Positions 37,946-47,599 are shown, counted from the stretch's first letter. The stretch: DNA of 64,000 nucleotides from Algihabitans albus (GCF_003572205.1 NZ_QXNY01000002.1:806001-870000), one strand, 5' to 3'. A program made the numbers and translations. The notes: generated by a model from the letters alone, not told the origin.

Positions 37946-38407
37946 ATGAGCCCTGACATCGACGAACGCGACCTGCAGGCGGCCGCCGACCTGGCGCGAG
38001 AGACCTGCGCCTGCTTCGCCCTGCGCCATGCGGCGCGGCAGACCACGAGACTGTTCGAGACGGAGCTTTCGCAAGCCGGCCTCAGTCCGGGACAGTTCTC
38101 GATCCTGAGCGCCCTCGTGTTGCACGAGGAGATAGCCTTCAGCGACCTGGCGGAGCGACTGGGCATGGAGCGGACATCCCTGTCCCGCGCCCTGCGGCCG
38201 CTCGCGCGCGATGGGCACATCACGCTCTCGCCCGAGGGCCCGCGCCGCCGGCGCAGCGCCAAGATCACGGAAGCGGGCCGTAAAACCTATGCCGGCGCCT
38301 TTCCTCTGTGGCAGCGGGCACAGGCGAAGGCCGCCCGACAGTTCGGGCCGCAGGCCTGGCCAGAGCTTGCAGACCGTCTTTCGAAACTTTCCGAGACGCA
38401 GACGTGA
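37946..38407 (+). CDS. MarR-family transcriptional regulator
   Basis: The protein has 153 aa and a winged helix-turn-helix. The recognition region is IAFSDLAERLGMERTSLSRALRPL, followed by the wing RDGHITLSPEGPRRRRSAKIT and EAGRKT. It lies 54 nt upstream of the RND fusion protein on the same strand and is probably the local repressor of the pump. The start is uncertain: ATG 37946 (MSPDIDER), ATG 37937 or GTG 37931, the last two lying within a palindrome. Confidence 0.87.
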   Translation: MSPDIDERDLQAAADLARETCACFALRHAARQTTRLFETELSQAGLSPGQFSILSALVLHEEIAFSDLAERLGMERTSLSRALRPLARDGHITLSPEGPRRRRSAKITEAGRKTYAGAFPLWQRAQAKAARQFGPQAWPELADRLSKLSETQT

Positions 38408-38461
38408 TCCGCCCCAGTCGCGCTGCGTAGAGAATTCAGTTGCCCGCGAGGACCGATCGGA

Positions 38462-39628
38462 ATGACGCAAACGAACGAAGTGCAACGCCGGAGCGGCTTG
38501 GTCGGCTTGGTCGGGCGGCTGACGGTCGCGGCCGCGATTTTTGCGGTCATCGCCGGTGGCGTCGCGACCTTCCATCTACGTGCCGCGGCGGAAGACGAAC
38601 CTGAGGCGTTGGTACCGCTGCCGGTGCAGGTCCAGACCGTCCTCCGGCAGGACAGCTACCGGATCAACGAGCGCTTTGCGGGACGCCTGGAGCCCGCTCG
38701 CCGGTCGAGCCTCGCCTTCGAGCGTGCCGGCCTGCTGATCGAGGTGATGGTCGAGGAAGGCGACAGGGTCGAGACCGGTCAACTGCTGGCCCAGCTCGAC
38801 ATCGACCCCCTGCTGGCCCAGCGCGATGCCGTGACGGCACAGCAGGCCCAAGTCGCAGCGGATCTCGACCTCGCCCGGCGAACCCTCCGTCGCCAGCGCG
38901 ACCTCTTCGATCAAGGCCATGTCAGTAGCCAACGGCTCGACGAGGCTCGGCTTTCGGCCGATGCTCTGGCCGCCCGCGCCCGCGCCCTGGCCGCCGATTT
39001 GCGCGCGCTCGACATCGACATCGACAAGTCCACCCTGCGCGCGCCCTTCAGCGGCCAGCTCGCGGCGCGCCACCTCGACGAGGGCGCGGTGGTCTCGCCC
39101 GGCGGTGCGGTTCTGGATCTGCTGGAGAGCAGCCGCCCGCAAGCGCGGATCGGCGTGACACCCGAAGCCGCCCGTCGGATCTTCGCCGGAGCCACCTTCG
39201 CGCTGCAAGCGAGCGGCAAAGACCTGGAAGGGCGTCTGGCGGCGACGCGGCCCGACATTGCGCCCGAGACACGCAGCATCGAGCTGCTGTTCGATCTCGC
39301 AGACAGGCAGGACGTGCCCTTCGGCGAAGTCGTAACCCTGCGTCTGGCGCGCGAGATCGACGGCTCCGGGTTCTGGCTGCCCCTGACCGCTCTCTATGAA
39401 GACGAAAAAGGCCTCTGGTCCGTCTTCACGCTGATAGAGCGAGACGGCGACAGCCTCGTGGCGCGCGAAACCGTCGAGGTTCTGCATGCGGAAGACGGCC
39501 AGGCCTTCGTGCGCGGTACCCTGGCGGCCCAAGCCGACGTGGTGGTCGGGAATGCCGAACGGGTGGTGCCGGGCCAGCGCGTCAGGCCGGTGCCACCGAC
39601 CGAAGTCGCGGGAGTACCGGCTTCGTGA
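38462..39628 (+). CDS. RND efflux periplasmic adaptor (membrane fusion protein)
   Basis: The protein has 388 aa. One N-terminal membrane anchor (LTVAAAIFAVIAGGVATFHL) is followed by a barrel-sandwich/lipoyl half-motif FERAGLLIEVMVEEGDRVETGQLLAQLD. A coiled-coil hairpin from about residue 115 to 185 is rich in Ala, Arg, Asp and Leu. The second lipoyl half is STLRAPFSGQLAARHLDEGAVVSPG, and beta-barrel domains follow. It links the inner-membrane pump to an outer-membrane channel; no tolC-like gene is nearby. Its stop overlaps the GTG start of the pump by 4 nt. Confidence 0.9.
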   Translation: MTQTNEVQRRSGLVGLVGRLTVAAAIFAVIAGGVATFHLRAAAEDEPEALVPLPVQVQTVLRQDSYRINERFAGRLEPARRSSLAFERAGLLIEVMVEEGDRVETGQLLAQLDIDPLLAQRDAVTAQQAQVAADLDLARRTLRRQRDLFDQGHVSSQRLDEARLSADALAARARALAADLRALDIDIDKSTLRAPFSGQLAARHLDEGAVVSPGGAVLDLLESSRPQARIGVTPEAARRIFAGATFALQASGKDLEGRLAATRPDIAPETRSIELLFDLADRQDVPFGEVVTLRLAREIDGSGFWLPLTALYEDEKGLWSVFTLIERDGDSLVARETVEVLHAEDGQAFVRGTLAAQADVVVGNAERVVPGQRVRPVPPTEVAGVPAS

Positions 39629-42600
39629 CCACGCTGTTTTTCCGAGACTGGCGCCTCTTCGTCTTGGCCGTCGGTATGTTGGTGGTTTTGGGCGTGGCGG
39701 CGCTCACGACCATCGGCCGCCAGGAAGATCCGACCATCACCAATCTCTTCGCCACCATCGTAACGCCCTATCCGGGCGCCGACCCGGCGCGGGTGGAATC
39801 CCTGGTGACGGAGAAGATCGAGGAGGAGCTGCGCGAGATTGCGGAGATCGAGGAAATCACCTCGACCTCCAGCAGCGGCATCTCGGTGGTGCAGGTCGAA
39901 CTCAGCGAGTTCATATCCGACACGGAGATCGAACAGGCCTGGTCGGAAATTCGCGATGCGCTCGCCGACGCCGCCCGCCAGCTTCCGAGCGGCGTGCCCG
40001 AACCCGATTTCGACAACGACCGCACCGGCGCCTTCACCGCGATCTCGGCCGTGACCGCCAGCGAGGGACGCGACGTACCGCTGTCGATCCTGCGGCGCAG
40101 CGCCGAGCGCCTGCAGGACCGTCTGCGCCGCATGCCTGGCACGGAACTGGTCCGCGTCTACGGCGCGCCGAGCGAGGAGGTGCTCGTGCAGATCGACCCG
40201 CGGCGTCTGGCCTCCGTCGGCCTCACCGCGGAAGCGGTCTCTCAAGCCATCGCCGGCGGCGACAGCAAGGTTCCGGCCGGGCAGCTGCGCGGCGCTGCCA
40301 TCGACCTGCTGGTCGAAGTCGAAGGCGAAATCGACAGTCTGGCGCGGGTTCGCAACATCGCCTTGGTCGAGGGGCGAGACGGCCGCATCCTGCGGGTCGG
40401 CGACATCGCCGAGGTAAGCCGCAGCACGGCGGACCCCCCCTCCAGTATCGCCTATGCGGACGGCCAGCGCGCCATCCTGGTCGCAGCGAAGATGGAGGAA
40501 GGCCTGCAGGTCGATACCTGGGCCGGGCGCCTGCAGAGGGAACTGACGGCTTTCGAAGAGACCCTGCCGGCGGGCCTGACGCACGCGCTGGTGTTCGACC
40601 AGTCCGGCTACACGGCGAACCGCCTGAACGATCTGATCGGCAACATGGCCATCGGTGTCGGGATCGTGGTGTCCGTGGTTCTGCTCACGCTAGGCTGGCG
40701 CGGAGCGATCATCGTCGGGGCCGTCCTGCCGTTGACCAGTCTCGGGACGATCGCGATCCTACAGGCTGCCGGAGTGGCGATCCATCAGATGTCGGTGACC
40801 GGCCTGATCGTCGCCCTCGGCCTGCTGGTCGACGCCGCCATCGTCATGGTCGATCAGGTTCGTCACCGCTTGAACGAGGGGAAGGATCGCGAAGCCGCCG
40901 TGAGCGGCGCCGTGCGCCGCCTGGCCGTCCCGCTGTTCGCTTCCACGCTCACGACGGTACTCGCCTTCCTGCCGATGGCCCTGCTCCCCGGACCGGCCGG
41001 CGACTTCGTCGGGTCGATCGCACTGTCGGTGATCGTCATGCTGATCGTCTCCTTCGGACTGGCGCTCACGATCACACCGGCGCTGGCCGGCTGGATGCTG
41101 CCGAGTCAGGAGCGGTCGGATCGATTCGCCTGGTTGCAGCATGGGGTCGACCTGCCGGCGGCCCGGCGTCTCTTCGAGCGCTCGCTCGACCTCTCCCTGA
41201 GACATCGCTGGCTGGCGATCCTGGCCGCCGTCGCCTTACCGCTGATCGGCTTCGGCGCTTTCCCGACCCTGACGGCACAGTTCTTTCCCGGCGTCGAACG
41301 CGACCAATTCTACGTCCAGCTCAACGCGCCGCGCCTGGCGTCGATCCGGGAAACCGAACGTCAGGTTTTGGCAGCCGACGCACTGCTGCGCGGGGACGAG
41401 CGCGTCGCCAAGGTGGACTGGGTGGTCGGCGAAAGCGCCCCGGCCTTCTACTACAACATGATGATGAATCAGGACGGTCAGCCGACCTTCGCAGAAGCGC
41501 TGGTCACGACGGTATCGCCCGAGGCCGCAGCCGCCCTGATCCCCGATCTGCAAGCGCGCTTCGATGCGGAACTCCCGCAGTCCCAGGTGCTGGTCCGGGA
41601 TCTGGTGCAAGGCCCGCCCGTCAACGCCCCAGTCGAACTGCGGCTGTACGGCCCCGAACTGAGCGCGCTACGCACCCTGGGCGAGGAGATCCGCCGACGC
41701 ATGGTCGAAGTCTCCGACATCACCCATACCCGCACCAGTCTGTCCAGCGGCGCACCGCAACTCACCTTCGATCTGAGCGAGGAGCGGGTGCGCCTTGCCG
41801 GCCTGGAGATGAGCAGCGTCGCCCGCCAGTTGGACGCCAGACTGGAGGGCATGCTCGGCGGTTCTTTGGTCGAGGGCAGCGAAGAACTCCCGGTCCGCGT
41901 CCGCGTCGGGTCGGAAACGCGCAGCTCCCTGGCAGAAATCGCCAACATGGACGTGCTTGGCCCGCAGGCCGCCGCACGGGTCTCTCAAGGCGCCTATCCC
42001 GCCGTGCCGCTCTCCGCCCTCGGTCGCACGGTCCTGGAGCCGGCGGAGACGCCGATCACGCGGCGAGACGGCGAGCGGGTCAATACCGTACAAGGCTACA
42101 TTCGCATGGGCGTGCTGCCGGAGGAAGCTCTGCAGCAGGTGCTGGACGCGCTCGAGCGCAGCCCCGTCGCCCTGCCCGTCGGCTACCGCCTGGAAGTCGG
42201 CGGCGATGCCGACGCGCGGCAGGAGACGGTGAACAACCTCGTCTCGACGCTAGGGCTGGTAGTGACCCTGACAGTGGCGACGATCGTGCTGACCTTCCGC
42301 TCCTTCCGGCTGTCGTTGATTGCCGGGGCGGTCAGCCTGCTCGCGGTCGGCCTCAGCTTGCTGTGCCTTGCCATCTTCGACTACCCTTTCGGCATTCAGG
42401 CGCTGATCGGAGTGATCGGCTCCATCGGCGTATCGATCAATGCCGCGATCATCATCATGACCGGGTTGCAGGCGGACCCCGAGGCGGCGCGCGGGGACCC
42501 GGTTCGCATGCGCGAGGTGGTTGCCGGCTCCAGCCGCCACATCCTCTCCACCACCGTCACCACCTTCGGCGGCTTTCTTCCGCTGATCCTGGCCGGCGGT

Positions 42601-42765
42601 GGTTTCTGGCCGCCCTTCGCGATGGCGATCGCCGGCGGCGTGCTGCTATCCAGCATCGTCTCCTTCTACTTCACGCCGCCAATGTTCAGCCTGGTGACGG
42701 GCCGGCCGCGCGCGCCTGAACCGCAAAGCGGCGCGGAGGCCGCGCCGCAGTTGAAGGCCGCTTAG
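39625..42765 (+). CDS. RND-family efflux pump, inner-membrane permease
   Basis: The protein has 1046 aa from a GTG start. It has the standard HAE-type RND plan: TM1, a large periplasmic loop (about residues 35-325), TM2-6, TM7, a second loop and TM8-12. TM4 reads GLLVDAAIVMVDQVRH; the usual paired aspartates of the proton relay appear as Asp-Ala, so one is absent. Substrates cannot be read from sequence. The gene forms an operon with marR and the adaptor and is convergent with the ABC ATPase, overlapping it by 4 nt. Confidence 0.92.
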   Translation: MTTLFFRDWRLFVLAVGMLVVLGVAALTTIGRQEDPTITNLFATIVTPYPGADPARVESLVTEKIEEELREIAEIEEITSTSSSGISVVQVELSEFISDTEIEQAWSEIRDALADAARQLPSGVPEPDFDNDRTGAFTAISAVTASEGRDVPLSILRRSAERLQDRLRRMPGTELVRVYGAPSEEVLVQIDPRRLASVGLTAEAVSQAIAGGDSKVPAGQLRGAAIDLLVEVEGEIDSLARVRNIALVEGRDGRILRVGDIAEVSRSTADPPSSIAYADGQRAILVAAKMEEGLQVDTWAGRLQRELTAFEETLPAGLTHALVFDQSGYTANRLNDLIGNMAIGVGIVVSVVLLTLGWRGAIIVGAVLPLTSLGTIAILQAAGVAIHQMSVTGLIVALGLLVDAAIVMVDQVRHRLNEGKDREAAVSGAVRRLAVPLFASTLTTVLAFLPMALLPGPAGDFVGSIALSVIVMLIVSFGLALTITPALAGWMLPSQERSDRFAWLQHGVDLPAARRLFERSLDLSLRHRWLAILAAVALPLIGFGAFPTLTAQFFPGVERDQFYVQLNAPRLASIRETERQVLAADALLRGDERVAKVDWVVGESAPAFYYNMMMNQDGQPTFAEALVTTVSPEAAAALIPDLQARFDAELPQSQVLVRDLVQGPPVNAPVELRLYGPELSALRTLGEEIRRRMVEVSDITHTRTSLSSGAPQLTFDLSEERVRLAGLEMSSVARQLDARLEGMLGGSLVEGSEELPVRVRVGSETRSSLAEIANMDVLGPQAAARVSQGAYPAVPLSALGRTVLEPAETPITRRDGERVNTVQGYIRMGVLPEEALQQVLDALERSPVALPVGYRLEVGGDADARQETVNNLVSTLGLVVTLTVATIVLTFRSFRLSLIAGAVSLLAVGLSLLCLAIFDYPFGIQALIGVIGSIGVSINAAIIIMTGLQADPEAARGDPVRMREVVAGSSRHILSTTVTTFGGFLPLILAGGGFWPPFAMAIAGGVLLSSIVSFYFTPPMFSLVTGRPRAPEPQSGAEAAPQLKAA

Positions 42766-43844
42766 CCTTCGGCGGAGACGGCCGACTGGGGTAGCACCCA
42801 GCCGTCGCGAATGCGCAGGCCGACCGACACGCCGACTTCAGGCTCGGCTTCGGTTCGCAGGAGCAGACGAAGCGATGGGTCGGCGGTGGGGACGGCTTCT
42901 ACACTGGTATGGTCGCCACGAAAGGTGGTCGCCGAAACCGTCGCAGCCAGGCTGTCCGATGCCTCCGGCCCGGTCAGTTCGAGGGTCTCGGGCCGCAGCA
43001 CGATGGTCGCGGGTCCTTCCGTCCGGTCGCCAGCGCTGCGGCAGGTCACCCGCAGACCGAAGATCTCGGCCGCCACACGTCCGTCCGATAGAGATCCGAG
43101 AATCCGGCCCGGCACGGGAACGCCCTGACCAATGAAGCGGGCCACCATCTCCGTCGCCGGTCGCGCATAGAGCTCGCGCGGTGGCGCGACCTGCTGAATC
43201 ACGCCGCGGTCCATCACCGCGACCCGGTCGGCCAGGGCCATCGCCTCCGCCTGATCGTGGGTCACGTAGACCATCGTAGCACCGGTTTCGCGGTGCAGCC
43301 GGCGAAACTCCGCCTGCATCTCCTCGCGCAGATGGGCGTCGAGATTGGCAAGCGGCTCGTCCAGCAGAACCAGCGAGGGATCGGTCGCCAGGCAGCGGGC
43401 CAGAGCCACCCGTTGGCGCTGACCGCCGGACAGGAGCTCGGGCCGCCGGTCGGCCAGATGCCCGAGCCCGACCGTCTCCAGGCAGCCCATCACGCGCTCC
43501 CGCCGCGCCGCCGCCGGCAGGCCACGCAGCTTCAGCGCATAGCCGACATTCTCGGCCACGCTCATGTGCGGCCAAAGCGCATAGGCCTGGAACACCATCG
43601 CGACCTGTCGCGCCTCGGGCGGCAGCCCCCTTTCCGGCGTGGCGATCGTCTCGCCGCGCAGGCGGATGGTTCCGGTGTCCGGCGCCTCGAAACCGGCGAT
43701 CAGCCGCAATAAGGTCGTCTTGCCGCAACCGGAGGGTCCCAGCAGGGCGACGAACTCGCCCGAGCGCAGCGCCAGGCTCGCGGAGTCCACGGCGGCATGA
43801 GTGCCGAAGCGCTTGCTGACGGCATCGAGACTCAGGTCTGCCAT
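42762..43844 (-). CDS. ABC transporter ATPase, iron/polyamine (FbpC/PotA) type
   Basis: The protein has 360 aa. Walker A is GPSGCGKTT, the Q-loop is VFQAYALWPHMSV, the signature is LLSGGQRQRVALARCLA, Walker B is LVLLDEP, and the switch His is in VYVTHDQAEAMALAD. A C-terminal TOBE domain (about 285-360) is typical of Fe(III), spermidine or 2-aminoethylphosphonate importers. It overlaps the permease by 13 nt and powers uptake together with the two upstream genes. Confidence 0.9.
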   Translation of the reverse strand: MADLSLDAVSKRFGTHAAVDSASLALRSGEFVALLGPSGCGKTTLLRLIAGFEAPDTGTIRLRGETIATPERGLPPEARQVAMVFQAYALWPHMSVAENVGYALKLRGLPAAARRERVMGCLETVGLGHLADRRPELLSGGQRQRVALARCLATDPSLVLLDEPLANLDAHLREEMQAEFRRLHRETGATMVYVTHDQAEAMALADRVAVMDRGVIQQVAPPRELYARPATEMVARFIGQGVPVPGRILGSLSDGRVAAEIFGLRVTCRSAGDRTEGPATIVLRPETLELTGPEASDSLAATVSATTFRGDHTSVEAVPTADPSLRLLLRTEAEPEVGVSVGLRIRDGWVLPQSAVSAEG

Positions 43845-45619
43845 GGCAACACTCCACGCGGCATCTTTGTCCAGCGGACGAAAGCCGTTGCGGCGGCGGC
43901 AATGGCCAAGGTGACGATCACCGTCAGGACCGAGACAGCCGCCGCAGCATTGGAATTTCCCTCGTCGTAGAGCGCGAAGATCACGACGCCGAGCGTCTCG
44001 CTCCCGGCCGACCAAAGCAGCGCGGAGACCGTCAGTTCGTTGAAGGCCGCCATGAAGACCAGCATACCGCCGGCCGCCGCCGGAGGCGCGGCCAACGGCA
44101 GCACGATGTCGCGCAGACGCCGCCAGCCCCTGGCGCCGGCGATCTGCGCGGCTTCCTCCAGCCGGGGATCCAGCTGCTCGACACCGGAGATGGCCGGCCG
44201 CAGCGCCAGCGCCAGAAAGCGTCCGAGATAGGCCACGGCGAGGATCCAGAAGCTGCCGTAGAGACTGATCTCGAGCAAGGGAAGCGGACGCAGATAGAGC
44301 AGGATGCAGGCAATCGAGAGGACGATCCCCGGCAGCGCGTAGGGTGCGTCGGAGACCAGTGTCAGCAGGCGCGCCAGCGCGCGGCGGCGCACGACCGCCA
44401 GATAAGCGAGCGGGATGGAGACCAGAACGCAGGACAGGGCGGCCAGGGCGGCCAGAAGGGTCGAGTTGACGAAGGCCCGGGCCGTAACCTGATTGGCGAT
44501 CACGTCGGCATAGTGCCGCAGGGTCGCGGTCTCGAGGGTCACCGCCACGCCCAGCGCCTGGGCAATCGAGCTGTTGAGCAGCGCCAGAAGCGGCAGGACG
44601 CCGGTCAGGATCAGCAGACTCCAGACCGCCGCCTCGAGCCGCCAACGTCCAGCGCCGAGCGGAAACGGCTGCAGGACCCGGCCGCCGCGCTCCAAGCTCA
44701 ACTTGCCACGCCGGCCCGCCGCCGCCTGAACCGCGAGCCCGACCGCCGCGAACAGCGCCAGGAGCGCCGCCAGCAAGGCGACCTCGCCCAGGACACTGGG
44801 ACCGAAGCCGTTGAGACGCTGATAGATGAAGGTCGTGAGCATCGTGTAGCGCCCCGGAATCCCGAGCAAGGCCGGCACGCCGAAATTGCCGATAGCCGAG
44901 ACGAAGGCCAGAGCGGCGCCGGCGAGCAAGGCCGGACGCAACAGAGGCAGCAGGATTCCGAAGGTCAGCCGCAGCGGTCGGGCACCGGCCGCACGCGCCG
45001 CCTCGATCAACTCGTCGGGCAGAGCACGCAAACCGGCCCGGACGGTCAGGAAGACCATGGGCGCATGCTCCACCCCCATCAGGATCACGACCCCCTCGCG
45101 CCCGTAGAGCGGGTTGCGGCTGCCCGCCGGGTAGTCGAGTCCGGGCAGTTGCCAGAGAAAGCTGGAGGGGCCGATCAGTTCCAGCCAGGCCAGCGCCGCG
45201 ATCTGAGCCGGGATCAGCAGTGGCATCAAGGCCAAAAAGGTCAGCAGCGCCTTGGCGCGGAGATCGGTCAGTCCGATCGCCAGGGCCAGACCGGCGCCGA
45301 GCAGGACCGAGACCAACGTCGAGAGCAGGCCCGCCTCCAAAGTATTGATCACGGCCTGGCGGGCGAAACGGTTGTCCAGGAGATCCCGAGCGATCTCGAG
45401 GCCTTCGGCCGGGCCGGCGGCGAAAACCTCCGCGAAGAGACGCAGCAAGGGCAGCAGGCAAAAGAGTAGAACGAAGGCCGCGACCAGGCCGAGCAGCAGC
45501 CCTTCCTGGCGATCGCCGGCCCCCGGCCGGGTCAAACGGCGAAGGGCGCCCGGCCGCGTCACGTGGCTGCGGGCGCCCTCTTCTTCGTCCCTGGACGGCA
45601 CTACTCCCTTGAGCGACAT
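43832..45619 (-). CDS. ABC transporter permease, fused double-domain iron-type (FbpB-like)
   Basis: The protein has 595 aa and about 12 transmembrane helices in two homologous halves. Each half has an EAA loop: ELIEAARAAGARPLRLTFGILLPLLRPALL in the first and RLEEAAQIAGARGWRRLRDIVLPLAAPP in the second. A fused permease of this form is characteristic of FbpB/AfuB-type ferric or phosphonate transporters. Its start shares one nucleotide with the stop of the binding protein, and its end overlaps the ATPase. Confidence 0.9.
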   Translation of the reverse strand: MSLKGVVPSRDEEEGARSHVTRPGALRRLTRPGAGDRQEGLLLGLVAAFVLLFCLLPLLRLFAEVFAAGPAEGLEIARDLLDNRFARQAVINTLEAGLLSTLVSVLLGAGLALAIGLTDLRAKALLTFLALMPLLIPAQIAALAWLELIGPSSFLWQLPGLDYPAGSRNPLYGREGVVILMGVEHAPMVFLTVRAGLRALPDELIEAARAAGARPLRLTFGILLPLLRPALLAGAALAFVSAIGNFGVPALLGIPGRYTMLTTFIYQRLNGFGPSVLGEVALLAALLALFAAVGLAVQAAAGRRGKLSLERGGRVLQPFPLGAGRWRLEAAVWSLLILTGVLPLLALLNSSIAQALGVAVTLETATLRHYADVIANQVTARAFVNSTLLAALAALSCVLVSIPLAYLAVVRRRALARLLTLVSDAPYALPGIVLSIACILLYLRPLPLLEISLYGSFWILAVAYLGRFLALALRPAISGVEQLDPRLEEAAQIAGARGWRRLRDIVLPLAAPPAAAGGMLVFMAAFNELTVSALLWSAGSETLGVVIFALYDEGNSNAAAAVSVLTVIVTLAIAAAATAFVRWTKMPRGVLPWQT

Positions 45620-46599
45620 CAGCCGCCGAAGAGGTTGGCGAAACTCTTCTTCATCTCTTCGTCGTTGGCGATCAGCGTCCCCGGCTCGACCGCGATGATT
45701 TCAAGCTCGACCTCGTCGGGAAAGGTCGAAGGTGTGGGCGCGCCCGGCAGAGCCGGCAGATACCCCTGCTCGGCGGAAAACCGCTGCCCCGCCTCGCTCA
45801 ACAGCCAGTCGATGAAGATTTCGGCGGCAACCGGGTTTTCGGCGGTCGAGAGGATGGCCGCCGGTTCGGTGATCGCGGTCACGCCCTCGGAGGGAAAGGC
45901 GAAATCCACCGGCGACCCCTCGGCCTTGGCGTTGAAGGCCATGAACTCAACGATGATTCCAACCGCGTTCTGACCGGTCGCCACGGCCTCGAGCACGGAA
46001 CCGTTGCCACGGCCCGCAATCGCCCCGTTGTCGGCCAGCGCCTCGTAGTAGTCCCAGCCGAATGACTCGTGCGCCGTCATGGTTCCGACATGCAAGGCAG
46101 CCGCGCCGGAATAGAGCGGGCTCGGCATGATCACCTGGTTTTCGAAGCGCGCGTCGGTCAGGTCCGCCCAGCTCGTGGGCGGCTCGCTGACCAGCTCGGT
46201 GTTGTAGACGATACCGGTGGTGATCAGCTTGGTTCCGACGAAGGCCCCGTCGGGGTCCATGATCGCGGAATCGTAGGCCTCGGTCGGCGCCTCCGGATAG
46301 GGCAGCAGCCGGCCGTCGTTCTTGAGGCCGGTCATGACCAGGGAATTGGCCACCAACAAGACGTCGGGCTGCGGATCGCCGGCCGCGAACTCGGCCTCCA
46401 GCTTGTTCATCACCTCGGTCGTGCCGGACCGGAAGAACGAGACTTCGATCTCCGGGTGAGTCTCGTTGAAAACTTCGATCATCTGGACCAGGAGGTCCTG
46501 AGGCTGCGAGGTGTAGAGCATCAACTCACCGTTCTGAGCCGCCGCCGGCGCCGACCCAAGGGTGGCGCAGAGAGCTGCGGCGAGAAGCGTTTTACGCAT
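45619..46599 (-). CDS. Periplasmic binding protein of an iron/polyamine-type ABC importer
   Basis: The protein has 326 aa and a signal peptide (LLAAALCATLGSAPAAAQ). It is an extracellular solute-binding family 1 protein of the FbpA/AfuA type: GELMLYTSQPQDLLVQMIEVF at the start, DVLLVANSLVMTGLKNDGRLLPY in lobe one and TGIVYNTELV near the hinge. I do not see the paired tyrosines that bind ferric iron in FbpA, so the ligand may be a phosphonate, a polyamine or an iron chelate. First gene of the three-gene importer. Confidence 0.85.
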   Translation of the reverse strand: MRKTLLAAALCATLGSAPAAAQNGELMLYTSQPQDLLVQMIEVFNETHPEIEVSFFRSGTTEVMNKLEAEFAAGDPQPDVLLVANSLVMTGLKNDGRLLPYPEAPTEAYDSAIMDPDGAFVGTKLITTGIVYNTELVSEPPTSWADLTDARFENQVIMPSPLYSGAAALHVGTMTAHESFGWDYYEALADNGAIAGRGNGSVLEAVATGQNAVGIIVEFMAFNAKAEGSPVDFAFPSEGVTAITEPAAILSTAENPVAAEIFIDWLLSEAGQRFSAEQGYLPALPGAPTPSTFPDEVELEIIAVEPGTLIANDEEMKKSFANLFGG

Positions 46600-46745
46600 C
46601 TTTCAGTCGCTCCCGTCATGGAGGATGAAGTGAAAAGGGCCGCCATTCGGCAGCCTCCGAAAGCCGGATGGGGCCAGCGTTTCCTAGCCCAGGAGCCACG
46701 ACAGTTTCATGACAAAGCGGCGATTCATGACCGAAAGCGAAGGGT

Positions 46746-47537
46746 TTACTGACCCGGCCGTTCCAGACGGCAGCTCAGATCGAGCACCGGCGCGAAGTCC
46801 TGAGCCTGACATACGAAGGTGCCGATCGGCCGGCCCTCGCCGTCGTCGCAGTCGACCGTCAGACTGAGTGTCTCGGCCGGCGGCCAAAGCTCCTGGTCCT
46901 TGAAGCTGGCGGCCAGACTGGAGCCGAGACGCGCCACCTTCGTCGTGCAAGCGGTCTTGATCGCCGGCGGAACCGCGGCGCGTTCCCAATGCATATCGCC
47001 CTCGACACGGCTAAAGCCGGCGCGCGGAAGCTCGAGATCCCGGGCGAAACGTTGGGAACCGTCGTCGGTAAAGGTTTCGGCCTCCCCGGCTGGAGCGGGC
47101 GACGGCGGCGACGCCGCGAAATCCGGCGGCGGGGTCGGCCGGCGGGGCGGCAGCGGAACCCTGTCGCCGACAGGAGCCGCCGCGGGACCGGAGACCGGCT
47201 CAGATGCATCGGGGAGCTCGGCGGGCGGAAGCGGGTCGGCTGGAGGTGGCTCGACCTGGGATGGATCGGCGAGAGGCGGATCGGCGGGCAACAAGGGGCG
47301 GGGCGCGGCCTGCTCCGGTTCGCGCGGCGGCGAAGGATCGCTCCGTTGCGGCGTGCCGCCGAGCGGCGGCGGAGGAGGTGCCACAGGAATCCCGTCCTCC
47401 GGCGCGGTTTCCGCCTGCGCTACCTCCAGCGCATGCGGAGCGCTCGGGAACAGCAGGCTAGCGGCCAGCAACAGCGCGAGAGAGCGGAGCGCGGCGGCGC
47501 GAACCGCCGGTTTCGAAGCGAGAAAGATCGGAGACAT
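46746..47537 (-). CDS. Secreted proline-rich protein with conserved-looking Cys domain, unknown function
   Basis: The protein has 263 aa and I recognise no family. It has a signal peptide (ALRSLALLLAASLLFPSAPHA), then about 110 residues dominated by Pro, Ala, Asp and Glu without hydrophobic segments, a likely disordered linker. A compact C-terminal part of about 90 residues has four cysteines (TACTTKVA, TVDCDDG, TFVCQAQ, LSCRLE) that could form two disulfides. The layout suggests an exported protein with a tethering linker. It is flanked by two importer operons on the same strand. Confidence 0.65.
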   Translation of the reverse strand: MSPIFLASKPAVRAAALRSLALLLAASLLFPSAPHALEVAQAETAPEDGIPVAPPPPPLGGTPQRSDPSPPREPEQAAPRPLLPADPPLADPSQVEPPPADPLPPAELPDASEPVSGPAAAPVGDRVPLPPRRPTPPPDFAASPPSPAPAGEAETFTDDGSQRFARDLELPRAGFSRVEGDMHWERAAVPPAIKTACTTKVARLGSSLAASFKDQELWPPAETLSLTVDCDDGEGRPIGTFVCQAQDFAPVLDLSCRLERPGQ

Positions 47538-47599
47538 AGCCTTGCATTCTACGCAGACGCCTCGGCTTGCGCACCCCGGCGTTCCGGAATTCTTGCCGA

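Noticed and set aside
39486-42719. A very long open frame (over 1000 codons) on the same strand, out of frame with the RND pump
   Set aside because: It is a shadow frame in GC-rich coding DNA. The overlapping frame has clear RND family motifs throughout, and the shadow is low-complexity Arg/Pro/Gly sequence.
43845-45461. Upstream extension of the ABC ATPase frame to almost 900 codons
   Set aside because: ATPase homology starts at MADLSLDAVSKRF (43844). The upstream part is an off-frame translation of the permease gene.
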